This document shows positions 9,107 through 17,526 of a stretch of DNA of 64,000 bases, one piece after another. The notes under the pieces are model-generated. The model made no database searches. It worked only from the letters and a program-made list of their open reading frames with translations, and was not told the DNA's origin. The first letter of the stretch is position 1, and each line of letters begins with the position of its first letter. Source of the stretch: Paenibacillus sp. FSL R7-0204 (lineage in GTDB: Bacteria; Bacillota; Bacilli; Paenibacillales; Paenibacillaceae); NCBI RefSeq assembly GCF_038002225.1, contig NZ_JBBOCA010000001.1, forward strand, positions 5,828,001 through 5,892,000. Reading direction: 5' to 3'. Both the position numbers and the translations under genes were made by a program.

Positions 9107-10093
9107 TTACTCCCCGTAACCTTGCGGATTAGCGGAGTGCCAGCTCCAGGCGCTCTGAATAATGCCTTCCAGATCGGCATGCTGCGGGTCCCAGCCCAGA
9201 ACCTTCCGGGCTTTGTCAGAGGAAGCGACGAGCACTGCCGGATCTCCGGCGCGGCGGTCCTGAACCACAACCGGAATGTCCAGGCCGGTAACCTTCTTCG
9301 CGGTCTCAATGACCTGCTTCACAGAGAAGCCCAGGCCGTTGCCAAGGTTGAAGATATTGCTCGCACTGCCGCTGCGCAGATAAGTTACTGCACGGACATG
9401 CGCATCCGCCAGATCGCTGACATGGATGTAGTCGCGTACGCAGGTTCCGTCCTCTGTCGGATAGTCTTCCCCGAACACAGCGATATTCTCGCGCTGCTTC
9501 AGCGCAGCCTGGAGCACCAGCGGAATCAGGTGGCTCTCCGGACGGTGGTCTTCGCCGATCTTGCCGCTGGCGTGTGCGCCTGCAGCATTGAAGTAGCGCA
9601 GCGCTACGTATTTGATGCCGAGCACTTTGTCGAACCAGGCCATCATGCGTTCCATGGTCAGCTTGGTCTCGCCGTAGACATTCGCAGGCTCGGTGCGGTC
9701 GGTCTCTTCGATAGGCACCTTTTCCGGTTCGCCGTAGGTGGCGGCAGTGGAGGAGAAGACGATTTTATCCACACCGGCATGCTGCATGGCTTCGAGAAGA
9801 CACTGCGTTCCATAGACATTGTTATCGTAGTATTTAACCGGGTCCTTCATACTCTCGCCCACCAGGGAGCTGGCTGCGAAGTGAATTACCGCTTCGATCT
9901 CATTCTCGGAGAACAGCTTCGCCAGCAGCGCCTTGTCGCGCAGGTCGCCCTCGTACAGCTTGCCGCCCAGCAGCGCCTCCCGGTGCCCTGTCAGCAGATT
10001 ATCAATCACCACAACCTCTTCCCCGCGGTCCAGCAGCTCTGCTACTGTGTGTGAACCGATGTATCCTGCGCCGCCCGTTACCAGAATCGCCAT
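9107..10093 (-). CDS. galE: UDP-glucose 4-epimerase
   Basis: Interconverts UDP-galactose and UDP-glucose. It is a 328-residue short-chain dehydrogenase with the NAD-binding motif TGGAGYIGSHT at residues 6-16, the serine of FSSTAATYG near 123, and the catalytic YGETK near 148-152. Its ATG begins one base after the galK stop, and the ribosome site GGAG lies inside the galK end, so translation is coupled. It also supplies UDP-galactose for envelope polymers, so it may be needed without galactose. Confidence 0.96.
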   Translation of the reverse strand: MAILVTGGAGYIGSHTVAELLDRGEEVVVIDNLLTGHREALLGGKLYEGDLRDKALLAKLFSENEIEAVIHFAASSLVGESMKDPVKYYDNNVYGTQCLLEAMQHAGVDKIVFSSTAATYGEPEKVPIEETDRTEPANVYGETKLTMERMMAWFDKVLGIKYVALRYFNAAGAHASGKIGEDHRPESHLIPLVLQAALKQRENIAVFGEDYPTEDGTCVRDYIHVSDLADAHVRAVTYLRSGSASNIFNLGNGLGFSVKQVIETAKKVTGLDIPVVVQDRRAGDPAVLVASSDKARKVLGWDPQHADLEGIIQSAWSWHSANPQGYGE

Positions 10094-10094
10094 C

Positions 10095-11273
10095 TTATTT
10101 CACTCCTTTCAATTCTTCCACGCCATTACCGATGCCGCATACATAGAATTCGCCGGTCAGGCCGGTTCTGTTCTTGTAGGCTTCTCCAACTTCCGTTATG
10201 AACCGCTGCACATCATCCTCATGTACCAGCGATACCGTACATCCCCCGAATCCTGCGCCGGTCATCCGTGAACCCAGTGTGCCCGGAATGCGCTGCGCTT
10301 CTTCCACCATCACATCCAGCTCCTCGCAGCTGACTTCATACAGGTCGCGGAGGGAGACATGGGAGTCATTCATGTACAGGCCGAACTGCTTCAGGTCATT
10401 GTTCTTCAGCACTTCAACCGAGTCGAGCACACGCTGGTTCTCTTCCACCACATGGCGGGCGCGGCGTCTAACGGTTTCGTCCGTAATTCTGTCCTGCAGA
10501 AGCTCGAACTGCTCCGGCTTCACCTCAGCCAGATAGGACAAGGACGGAACCTCCTGCTTGAGGATAGCGAGTGCCTCTTCACATTGGCTGCGGCGCTCAT
10601 TATACTTCGAGTCCACCAGTCCGCGCTTCTTGTTCGTGTTGCCGATAACCAGCTTATAGCTGCCTGTCACGAAAGGTACGAGGGTGTATTCCAGCGTATC
10701 GCACATCAGCAGGATGGCCTGATCGCGCTTGCCGTTGGCCACAGCGAACTGATCCATGATCCCGGAGTTCACACCGACATACTGGTTCTCCGCGCGCTGG
10801 GACAAGAGAGCGATCTCCACCGTATCTGTGTCACCGCCAAGCAGCGTCAGGAAGGCGAAGCCGGTCACTACCTCGATCGAAGCGGAAGAGGACAGGCCGG
10901 AGCCGTTAGGAATCTCACCATGGAACAAAAGATCGTAGCCCCCGGATACCGGGTGACCCTTCTTAGCCAGCTCCACCATAACGCCGACCGGATAGTCCAC
11001 CCATTCGCCGGTCTTGGCTGCGCCAATGTCACTGAAGTCGATGGAAGCTTCATAAGGGAAATTCGTGGATGCGAATTGAACCTTGCCGTCTGTACGCGGC
11101 CGCACGATCAGGGTGGTTCCGAAGTCCAGGGCTGCCGGAAAAACATAACCTCCGTTGTAATCCAGATGCTCTCCGATCAGATTCACGCGGCCCGGTGCAT
11201 AGAATACCCGCGCGGCTTCCCCGCTCTCCCCGTACTTCTTGATAAATGTACTGTTAAGTTCCTGTATACTCAT
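10095..11273 (-). CDS. galK: Galactokinase
   Basis: Phosphorylates galactose to galactose-1-phosphate. The 392-residue protein has the galactokinase signature GRVNLIGEHLDYNGGYV near residue 28, the GHMP ATP motif GEIPNGSGLSSSASIE near 120, and motif 3 GSRMTGAGFGGC near 340. The start is the ATG of MSIQELN because GGAG lies eight bases upstream. The frame runs further upstream but without a ribosome site. It is the first gene of the galKET operon, transcribed away from the AraC-type regulator. Confidence 0.95.
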   Translation of the reverse strand: MSIQELNSTFIKKYGESGEAARVFYAPGRVNLIGEHLDYNGGYVFPAALDFGTTLIVRPRTDGKVQFASTNFPYEASIDFSDIGAAKTGEWVDYPVGVMVELAKKGHPVSGGYDLLFHGEIPNGSGLSSSASIEVVTGFAFLTLLGGDTDTVEIALLSQRAENQYVGVNSGIMDQFAVANGKRDQAILLMCDTLEYTLVPFVTGSYKLVIGNTNKKRGLVDSKYNERRSQCEEALAILKQEVPSLSYLAEVKPEQFELLQDRITDETVRRRARHVVEENQRVLDSVEVLKNNDLKQFGLYMNDSHVSLRDLYEVSCEELDVMVEEAQRIPGTLGSRMTGAGFGGCTVSLVHEDDVQRFITEVGEAYKNRTGLTGEFYVCGIGNGVEELKGVK

Positions 11274-11342
11274 TATTGACACTCCATCCTTTCGCTGCTT
11301 GTGCTGGGACTGTGGATTATAGCTTGCGTCCTTCATGCTTAC

Positions 11343-11390
11343 ATTATAATAAAATCAGACTTGCCCTGATAATGCAATCATGTGTGCAAT
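11343..11390 (-). promoter_or_regulatory. galK promoter with direct-repeat activator site
   Basis: Minus strand: perfect TATAAT at 11343-11348 with a poor -35 (TATCAG at 11366-11371). Directly upstream of that -35 are two direct repeats of ATTGCA (11373-11378 and 11385-11390) spaced 12 bases. A weak -35 next to direct half-sites is the usual layout for an AraC-type activator. Binding by the divergent regulator is inferred. Confidence 0.45.
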
Positions 11391-11508
11391 ATATGGACAA
11401 ATGTGACTTTCGTCTCTGAAGAGACTATACTCGGTAAGAAGAAAAGTGAACGGGCGCTCCCTATACACTTAGCTATGGAAGCGTTCTGCTCAGGAAAGGC
11501 GGCTTGCA

Positions 11509-12366
11509 GTGCAACATACCTATTCAGTAGGATCAAATCCTGTGTATTACGATAAGCATCTGCTGCATGTACTCTTTGCGGGAGAGAGCCAGACCCTTCC
11601 GCTGCATCAGGCGGGTCCCAAGATCTACGATTACTATCTGCTCCATTATATTGAATCAGGCTCCGGGGTCTTCCGGACAGAGGAGCATACGTACGAGCTG
11701 GGGGCCGGGGACTGCTTCCTGATCCACCCGGGCCAGCTGGTCAGCTACATCTCTGATCAGCAGGAGCCCTGGCGATACCGCTGGGCTGCCTTCACCGGCA
11801 GCGATGCAGGACAGCTTGCGCAGCAGGCGGGCTTCGCGCCGCTCGCCCCGGTGCTGTCTACCGCAGGCGGCAGTGTAATTCCCGGAGCGCTTGCCGGGAT
11901 GATGTCCGCCTTCTATGCCAATAAGGAGAGCGCCGCCCTGACCTCTCTGGGGTATCTGTACCTCATCGCAGGGGAAGCGGCGGAGCTGCTGGTCTCCTCC
12001 TCGCGGCTGCCGGGTGCGGAATCACAGATCAAGCGGACGGTGAAGCAAATGATTCACTACATGGCTTCTCAGTATGCCCATCCGGTCTCGATTGAACAGA
12101 TGTGCGACAGTCTGGGGTATAACCGCGCTTATCTCTCCCGCATTTTCAAGCAGGAGACGGGGCTTTCTCCAGTCACTTACCTGCTCAAGCTGCGGGTAGA
12201 GAAGTCGCGCCAGCTGCTGCGTGAACGCCCTGAGCTGTCCGTGGAGCAGGTAGCAGCATCGGTCGGACTGACCGATGCCCTGTATTTCTCCCGGCAGTTC
12301 AAGCGCTTCTACCGCCAGCCCCCCACCGCTTACCGCCAAGCTACAGTGAACCCTGGGGAGAAATAG
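11509..12366 (+). CDS. AraC-family transcriptional regulator next to galKET
   Basis: 285 residues. An N-terminal cupin-type sugar-sensing domain (about 15-160; HQAGPKIYDYYLLHYIESG, then GDCFLIHPGQLVSYI) is joined to a C-terminal pair of helix-turn-helices (about 185-280; MCDSLGYNRAYLSRIFKQET and VAASVGLTDALYFSRQFKRF). The start is GTG with AGGAAAGG upstream. It is divergent from galK and shares its intergenic region, so it probably activates the galactose genes. A site with direct repeats lies in that region. Similar regulators (MsmR type) often respond to alpha-galactosides, which remains an alternative. Confidence 0.88.
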   Translation: MQHTYSVGSNPVYYDKHLLHVLFAGESQTLPLHQAGPKIYDYYLLHYIESGSGVFRTEEHTYELGAGDCFLIHPGQLVSYISDQQEPWRYRWAAFTGSDAGQLAQQAGFAPLAPVLSTAGGSVIPGALAGMMSAFYANKESAALTSLGYLYLIAGEAAELLVSSSRLPGAESQIKRTVKQMIHYMASQYAHPVSIEQMCDSLGYNRAYLSRIFKQETGLSPVTYLLKLRVEKSRQLLRERPELSVEQVAASVGLTDALYFSRQFKRFYRQPPTAYRQATVNPGEK

Positions 12367-12385
12367 CCCTATCACCTAGAGCAAT

Positions 12386-12422
12386 AGCCCGTCTCCTGAA
12401 CAGGAAGCGGGCTGCTTGCGTT
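12386..12422 (+). terminator. Probable terminator of the AraC-type gene
   Basis: Hairpin AGCCCG..CCTG-AACA-GG..CGGGCT at 12386-12413, followed by a mixed T-rich stretch. The T-run is imperfect. Confidence 0.45.
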
Positions 12423-12476
12423 GTTATTTATGGAAGCCGGACCTTAAGGCAACTCTTAGGCTAAGTGCCTTAGGCT

Positions 12477-13475
12477 TCACTCCTCTGTCTTAAGGATCGT
12501 CTCGATCCGGTCCAGCTCTTCCTGCGTGAAGTCACTATGAGACAGAGCGGCGATATTCTCCTCGATCTGGCTGACCCGGCTGGCGCCGATCAGCGCCGAG
12601 GTGACCCGGCCGCCCCGCAGCGTCCAGAGCAGGGCAAACTGGGCCAGACTCTGGCCGCGCGCTACCGCCATCTGGTTCAGCGCGTGGATTCTGCGCAGCA
12701 CCTCCGGCGTAATCCGGCTCTCATTCAGCGCAGCCGAAGGTCCGGCTGCCCGGGAATCTCCAGGGATGCCGTTCAGATATTTATTCGTCAGCAGACCCTG
12801 CGCCAGCGGAGTGAAGGCAATACTGCCCACCCCATGCTCCTCCAGCACCTCCTGAAGCCCGCCTTCAATCCAGCGGTCCAGCATGGAATACCTCGGCTGG
12901 TGAATCAGCAGCGGAGTGCCCAGCTCCTTCAGAATCGCAATAGCCTGCCGGGTCTGCTCCGCCGAGTAGTTAGATAAGCCAATGTACAGCGCCTTGCCTG
13001 AGCGAACAGCATGATCCAGCGCTCCCATCGTTTCTTCCATAGGTGTCTCCGGGTCCGGGCGGTGGGAGTAGAAGATATCCACATAATCCAGTCCCAGCCG
13101 CTTCAAGCTCTGGTCCAGACTGGACAGGATATATTTACGTGAACCCCAGTCGCCGTAAGGGCCGGGCCACATCGTATATCCCGCCTTGGTCGAGATCACC
13201 AGCTCGTCACGGTACGGCGCGAGATCCCGGGCCAGCACCTTGCCGAACAGCTCTTCCGCCGATCCGGCCGGAGGCCCGTAGTTATTCGCCAGGTCGAAGT
13301 GGGTAATCCCGAGATCAAAAGCGCGGATAATCATCTCACGGCCATTCTCATAAGCATCAATGCCGCCGAAATTATGCCACAGGCCCAGTGAGATGGCTGG
13401 AAGCTTGAGACCTGACCTGCCGGTGCGGTTGTAACGCATTCCTTCATACCGTTCATCACTAGCCACATATACCAT
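12477..13475 (-). CDS. Aldo/keto reductase, YghZ/Gpr-like
   Basis: NADPH-dependent aldo/keto reductase of 332 residues (AKR14-like). The N-terminus (VASDERYEGMRYNRTGRSG) and blocks such as ISLGLWHNFGG, FDLANNYGPPAGSAEE, ISTKAGYTMWPGPYG and VDIFYSHRPDPETPMEET closely follow E. coli YghZ, the L-glyceraldehyde-3-phosphate reductase. The family tetrad Asp-Tyr-Lys-His is covered by FDLANNYG, STKAG and YSHR. The start is the ATG of MVYVASD with GGCAGGG upstream; a longer in-frame extension looks unlike the family. In related bacteria such enzymes detoxify methylglyoxal and other aldehydes. It stands alone in its transcription unit. Confidence 0.9.
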   Translation of the reverse strand: MVYVASDERYEGMRYNRTGRSGLKLPAISLGLWHNFGGIDAYENGREMIIRAFDLGITHFDLANNYGPPAGSAEELFGKVLARDLAPYRDELVISTKAGYTMWPGPYGDWGSRKYILSSLDQSLKRLGLDYVDIFYSHRPDPETPMEETMGALDHAVRSGKALYIGLSNYSAEQTRQAIAILKELGTPLLIHQPRYSMLDRWIEGGLQEVLEEHGVGSIAFTPLAQGLLTNKYLNGIPGDSRAAGPSAALNESRITPEVLRRIHALNQMAVARGQSLAQFALLWTLRGGRVTSALIGASRVSQIEENIAALSHSDFTQEELDRIETILKTEE

Positions 13476-13551
13476 GTTATATCCCTGCCTCTCGTATCTC
13501 TTTTGTGAATACCCTTCTTTAAACACACGGCCTCATAAGTAATCTTGTTCT

Positions 13552-13656
13552 ACAAGTGGAAACGGCATTTCCGTCCTTTTAAAGGACGGTACCGTTTCAG
13601 CGAGAAAGATAAGGATAATTATCGCGCGAAGCATATACATTCTTATCTTTTAAAAA
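13552..13656 (-). repeat. Intergenic double-hairpin element, copy 3
   Basis: 105 bases differing from 7276-7380 at only a few positions (for example ATTATCGCG for ATTATAGCG). On the minus strand it starts in the T-run at the end of the sirtuin gene and ends about 75 bases before the aldo/keto reductase start. Same orientation and context as copies 1 and 2. Confidence 0.85.
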
Positions 13657-13680
13657 AAGACTGGGCGTTAGTCCAGCAGT
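13651..13680 (-). terminator. Weak terminator at the end of the sirtuin gene
   Basis: Short CTGG..CCAG hairpin overlapping the stop codon, followed on the minus strand by TCTTTTTTTAAAAG, whose T-run is the end of the repeat element. The stem is only 4-5 base pairs. Confidence 0.4.
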
Positions 13681-14408
13681 CCCTGCACTCTACCCAGCAC
13701 CTCTCCGATCCGCTCTGTTATAATCAGATCTGCCTGATCGTCATACGGGGTAGGCTCGCCATTAAGCAGTACTGTATGCTGTCCCCTGAAGTAAGTGACC
13801 AGGCTTGCAGCCGGCTGAACGGTAAGCGAGGTACCGCCGATGATCAGCAGATCGGCTGCTGCAATGGCATCCACAGCTTCAACCAGCACTTCATGATCGA
13901 GCGCTTCCTCATAGAGCACCACATCCGGCTTGATGATGCCCCCGCAGTCCTCACAACGCGGTACAGAGCCATCCTGCTCCAGCCATTCCTCCAGGCCGTA
14001 ATAGCGCTGGCAGCCCATGCAGTGATTGCGGTGGATAGAGCCGTGCAGCTCCAGAACCCGGCGGCTGCCGGCAATCTGATGAAGACCGTCGATATTTTGC
14101 GTAATGACCGCCTTCAGCCTGCCGCTCTCCTCCAGCTCCGCAAGCAGCCGGTGGGCCCCGTTCGGCTTCGCTCCGGGATGAATCATCTTGCTGCGGTAGA
14201 AATCAAAAAAAATGTCCGGCGAGGACATAAAAAAGCTGCGGCTAAGCATCACCTCAGGCGGATAGGGAGAGTTGTGCTGTGTCTGGTACAGACCGGCTGC
14301 CGAACGGAAGTCCGGGATGCCGCTCTCCGTCGATGTTCCGGCACCGCCGAAAAAGACGATATTATTGCTTTTTTGAATCCAGGAAGCCAGTAGCTGTAAT
14401 TGTTCCAT
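13668..14408 (-). CDS. Sir2-family NAD-dependent protein deacylase
   Basis: 246 residues, typical bacterial CobB/SrtN length. NAD-binding GAGTSTESGIPDFRS is near residues 21-35, TQNIDGLH is near 103 with the catalytic His in LELHGSIHR, and a zinc module is formed by CMGCQRY and CEDCGG (about 127-155). Removes acyl groups from lysines, for instance on acetyl-CoA synthetase in other bacteria. It is last of a three-gene minus-strand group with a HAD phosphatase (39-base gap) and an alpha/beta hydrolase. Neither neighbour points to a particular substrate. Confidence 0.93.
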   Translation of the reverse strand: MEQLQLLASWIQKSNNIVFFGGAGTSTESGIPDFRSAAGLYQTQHNSPYPPEVMLSRSFFMSSPDIFFDFYRSKMIHPGAKPNGAHRLLAELEESGRLKAVITQNIDGLHQIAGSRRVLELHGSIHRNHCMGCQRYYGLEEWLEQDGSVPRCEDCGGIIKPDVVLYEEALDHEVLVEAVDAIAAADLLIIGGTSLTVQPAASLVTYFRGQHTVLLNGEPTPYDDQADLIITERIGEVLGRVQGLLD

Positions 14409-14447
14409 GATCTACACCTGTCCTCTCTGTACCTATTCGTAATGCAT

Positions 14448-15218
14448 TCAGATCGTTAAGCGGAGCGCCGGATAGCCGGATACCACAATATCCGCATCCA
14501 GCAGATGGTCTGCCCTTCCGTCCGGTGAGATTCCGACTGCAAGCCGCAGTCCAGCCCCCCGGCCCAGCTGCATATCCGCATTGCTGTCACCGATAATAAC
14601 CGCCTCTTCGGGCAGCAACTCCAGCTCCCGGCAGGCCTTCTCGGCCATCTCCGGTGCAGGCTTGCCGCTCTTTACCCGGTCGCGGGTAACCACCGCCCCG
14701 AAGTATTCTGAGATGCCAAGCCATTCCAGATGCTCGCGGGTGGTGGAGAGATTGTCAGAGGTTACAACGCCAAGCTTCAGGGAAGCGGCGGCACACTGCT
14801 CCAGGAATGGTATTAATCCCGGCATAGGTACAGCGGTACGGCGGCGGCGAAGCTCATTCATGGCCTCCTTGGAGATGGCATTCACACGCGTCACCGCTTC
14901 ATTCCAGGGGACACCCGTTGTATAGAGCTGCCAGGCCAGAATCCCGGTGGATTCCTCAGCCGTTGCCATGGAGAGCGGACCGGCGGGATCATATCCGGTG
15001 ATTCGTCCGGAAGAATCATGCGTCGTCCCCAGCACCCGGGCCAGATCAGCTCCCGTTACGGTTCTGCTGCCAATCAGGGTCAACTGGCTGCCCAGCCCTT
15101 CAAGCACCAGTTCGGCCCAGCTGCCCCAGGTGGCCAGAAGATCAAGCAGCGTGCCGTCCTTATCGAACAGGATGCCGCTTACGGGAACGGAGAGTTCATT
15201 GATGTGAAGTACAGGCAT
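14448..15218 (-). CDS. HAD-superfamily hydrolase, phosphoglycolate-phosphatase-like
   Basis: 256 residues. HAD motif I is DKDGTLLD (about 20-27) with the nucleophile Asp and the acid/base Asp. Motif II is the Ser/Thr of VVTSDN near 154. Motif III is the Lys in RDRVKSGKPAPE near 180. Motif IV is IIGDSNADMQLG near 212-223. A helical C1-type cap lies between motifs I and II. The first start has AAGGAG seven bases upstream. It probably dephosphorylates a small sugar or glycolate phosphate; the exact substrate cannot be read from sequence. Same strand as and close to the sirtuin gene. Confidence 0.88.
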   Translation of the reverse strand: MPVLHINELSVPVSGILFDKDGTLLDLLATWGSWAELVLEGLGSQLTLIGSRTVTGADLARVLGTTHDSSGRITGYDPAGPLSMATAEESTGILAWQLYTTGVPWNEAVTRVNAISKEAMNELRRRRTAVPMPGLIPFLEQCAAASLKLGVVTSDNLSTTREHLEWLGISEYFGAVVTRDRVKSGKPAPEMAEKACRELELLPEEAVIIGDSNADMQLGRGAGLRLAVGISPDGRADHLLDADIVVSGYPALRLTI

Positions 15219-15265
15219 TCCAGCGCTCCTTCCGCATACGATATATTACTTCAGGTATTCGTTGT

Positions 15266-16015
15266 TCATTTGCTCTGGCGCAGATTCCCCAGCCAATCCA
15301 GCATCGCCCGGACAGTCCGTGTCTGCTGTTCTTCTTCGGTAATCGTAGCGGTCCCGTCACCCTTTTGCACCCCGTAGCTGCCGAATTGGGCATGGTTACC
15401 GCCGTCAACCGATACATATACGGTATTGCCCGGCAAATAGGAGCGCCCTTTGTTATAGCTCTTCTGGTCTACGACTTCATCCTGCGTGCCAAGCACAGAC
15501 AAGACGGACAACGTGGTGTCCTTCAGACTGCCTTTCTCATCGGGATAAGAGGCCAGAAAAAAAACGCCTTCCAGTTGGCTGGCATGATCCGCAGCGAAGC
15601 GTGCAGCCATTACGCCGCCGAGCGAATGTCCGCCCAGGACGAAGGACTGCTTCGGATGCACGCGGATAATCTCTTCGGCGGCATCCCCTTTGATTACAGC
15701 CAGATTAAGCGGCATTCTGGCAATGTAGAACGGGTGACCGGCAGCGGCAACTTTACGGGCCAGCGGCGCATATGCTTCCGCCTTGACCAGTGCTCCCGGA
15801 TAGAAGATTACTGCGGTGCCGAGCACCACTGAAGGGTCGAACGAGATCCAGTTGTCATTCTGCTCGACAGTCACGCCCCCGGCAGAGATCAGTGCGGTTT
15901 CAGCCCGTGCCTCCGGCTTATACGGGGTCAGATACCTCCATATAAACACCCCCGCCACCAGTAGAACCAACACCACTCCAATAAGCACACGGCGTCTGAT
16001 TATATTCTTTTTCAT
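15266..16015 (-). CDS. Membrane-anchored alpha/beta hydrolase
   Basis: 249 residues with an N-terminal hydrophobic anchor or uncleaved signal (about 8-27), so the catalytic part is probably outside the membrane. The hydrolase core has the nucleophile elbow GGHSLGGVMAA near residue 132, an Asp in GTQDEVVD near 185, and the His in DGGNHAQFGSYG near 215, completing a Ser-Asp-His triad. The pattern fits the abhydrolase-5 (dienelactone-hydrolase-like) group. The start has GGGAGTG upstream. It is first in the group with HAD and sirtuin genes. Substrate unknown. Confidence 0.85.
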   Translation of the reverse strand: MKKNIIRRRVLIGVVLVLLVAGVFIWRYLTPYKPEARAETALISAGGVTVEQNDNWISFDPSVVLGTAVIFYPGALVKAEAYAPLARKVAAAGHPFYIARMPLNLAVIKGDAAEEIIRVHPKQSFVLGGHSLGGVMAARFAADHASQLEGVFFLASYPDEKGSLKDTTLSVLSVLGTQDEVVDQKSYNKGRSYLPGNTVYVSVDGGNHAQFGSYGVQKGDGTATITEEEQQTRTVRAMLDWLGNLRQSK

Positions 16016-16130
16016 TAGTGTTCACTCCCGATTCCTGCATACTGAAAATTATAAGGGAATCAGTGAATTCAAACAACCTTCAAGACTTCGCCACATCTGG
16101 CCCCAGACATTTCCAATAATAGCGCATACT

Positions 16131-16150
16131 ATTGTGATGTATTTCACAAT
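16131..16150. promoter_or_regulatory. CRP/FNR-type palindrome between divergent genes
   Basis: Perfect TGTGA-N6-TCACA inside a longer inverted repeat (arms ATTGTGA/TCACAAT). Its centre at 16140.5 would be at -41.5 for a plus-strand start near 16182, if TATTTT at 16170-16175 is the -10. No regulator of this family is encoded in the window. Confidence 0.55.
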
Positions 16151-16225
16151 TTACTGTCCGGAAATCATGTATTTTAAAATTAAAGTATTAACCCCCGCAA
16201 ACCTAATTTCATTGGAGGTTACGTC

Positions 16226-17266
16226 ATGACCCGCGAAAGCCCGCTTAACACGCGCGGAGAGACCTTTTTTCTTAATCTGCGCTTCATGCTTATTGTAACT
16301 GTCTTTGTGGCCAATGCGATCGAACCCCTGATTCAAGAAATGAGCGGACTTCACACGCTTTACCAGTGGATCTTCAGTTTTCATATGCCGCTGTTTGTGC
16401 TGGTGACCGGATACTTTGCCCGTTCAAGCTTACATGGATCGCCTGGACGCAAGGTGCTCCTGCAGATTGCCCTGCAATATGTTATTTTTCAGAGCCTCTA
16501 CTCCCTACTTGACGCCTCCCTGTTTCATGTCAATAATATACAGCATTCGTTCTTCGCTCCTTATCTGCTGCTCTGGTTCCTGGCCAGCCATATCTGCTGG
16601 CGCCTGCTGATGCTGGGCATGAGCCGCTGGACCCGCAGCGCCCAACTGGCCTTCGCTGTTACCGCAGGGGTGGTCGTAGGTTATCTGCAACTGGACGGGA
16701 TCTGGTTCAGCATCAGCCGCACCTTTGTCTATCTGCCCTTTTTTGTGATCGGGTACCATTTCTCCTTCGGAACTTTCATGAAGCTGTATCAGCGGTATCT
16801 CAAGAGCATTGCCGCCGCCGCTTCGCTCCTGCTGCTCCTTGCTTTCGGCCTGTTTGGCGGTAATCTCCCCATAGGCTGGCTATACGGCAGTATGACTTAT
16901 ATCCAGCTTGGCGCCCATGAATGGTACGCGGGTCTATTCCGGCTGGCGGTTTATGGTCTGCAATTCATCGCTTCCCTGACATTTTTGGGCCTGGTGCCTT
17001 ACGGGTTAAGCCGCATGACCGGCCTCGGACGCCGGACCCTCTATGTTTTTCTGCTGCATGGCTTTGTGGTCCGCACGGCGGTGATTTCCGGCCTGTATGC
17101 CTATATCGGCAACCCTGCAGGAGCAGCATTGCTGCTCGCCGGTGCAATAGGATGCACGGTGCTGCTTGCCCAGCCTGCGGTCAGACGTCTGCTGAACCCG
17201 CTCGTGGAGCCGTCCGTAGACTGGATGATTTCCCTGCAGCGTGCCGCCATCCGGCGCTCTCTATAG
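16226..17266 (+). CDS. Membrane acyltransferase, acyltransferase-3 type
   Basis: 346 residues with about ten transmembrane helices. The start resembles the acyltransferase-3 family used for O-acetylation of surface sugars (LNLRFMLIVTVFVANAIEPL, then IFSFHMPLFVLVTGYFAR near residue 50, matching the family's F.MP.F...SGY block). Fucose-4-O-acetylase/YkrP-like relatives have this compact form without an extracellular SGNH domain. GGAGG lies seven bases before the ATG. It stands alone, divergent from the alpha/beta hydrolase, with a CRP/FNR-like box upstream. The acceptor is unknown. Confidence 0.85.
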   Translation: MTRESPLNTRGETFFLNLRFMLIVTVFVANAIEPLIQEMSGLHTLYQWIFSFHMPLFVLVTGYFARSSLHGSPGRKVLLQIALQYVIFQSLYSLLDASLFHVNNIQHSFFAPYLLLWFLASHICWRLLMLGMSRWTRSAQLAFAVTAGVVVGYLQLDGIWFSISRTFVYLPFFVIGYHFSFGTFMKLYQRYLKSIAAAASLLLLLAFGLFGGNLPIGWLYGSMTYIQLGAHEWYAGLFRLAVYGLQFIASLTFLGLVPYGLSRMTGLGRRTLYVFLLHGFVVRTAVISGLYAYIGNPAGAALLLAGAIGCTVLLAQPAVRRLLNPLVEPSVDWMISLQRAAIRRSL

Positions 17267-17295
17267 AATGAAGCTGCCATGCTATATCAATTTGC

Positions 17296-17330
17296 TGAAG
17301 TCTATCCTAATACGGAATAGGCTTCTTTCT
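17296..17330 (+). terminator. Possible terminator of the acyltransferase gene
   Basis: Imperfect hairpin AGTCTATCC-TAATAC-GGAATAGGCT followed by TCTTTCT. Weak stem. Confidence 0.4.
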
Positions 17331-17464
17331 GTATATTAGCCCAGACTTTACATGCGTGACTCCCCGACAAACTTCACACTGCCCGGTAGAAAAAACAGGC
17401 TTTTTGTGATAGACTCTCTATTAACGTTCGTAACCAATCACCGCAGGGTACGTATATTTCGGGA

Positions 17465-17492
17465 TTGCAATGCGTTAATGCGGCACTATATT
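17465..17492 (+). promoter_or_regulatory. SigA-type promoter of ilvD
   Basis: TTGCAA (17465-17470), 16-base spacer, TATATT (17487-17492), 35 bases before the ATG. No T-box or leader peptide is recognisable upstream. Confidence 0.55.
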
Positions 17493-17526
17493 CGCTTCAC
17501 CATTACTGTTAGGGGGAAAAGTCATC

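Noticed and set aside
17270..17526. T-box or attenuator in front of ilvD
   Set aside because: CCGCAGGGTACG is only a partial resemblance. There is no T-box core sequence and no terminator hairpin before the start codon.
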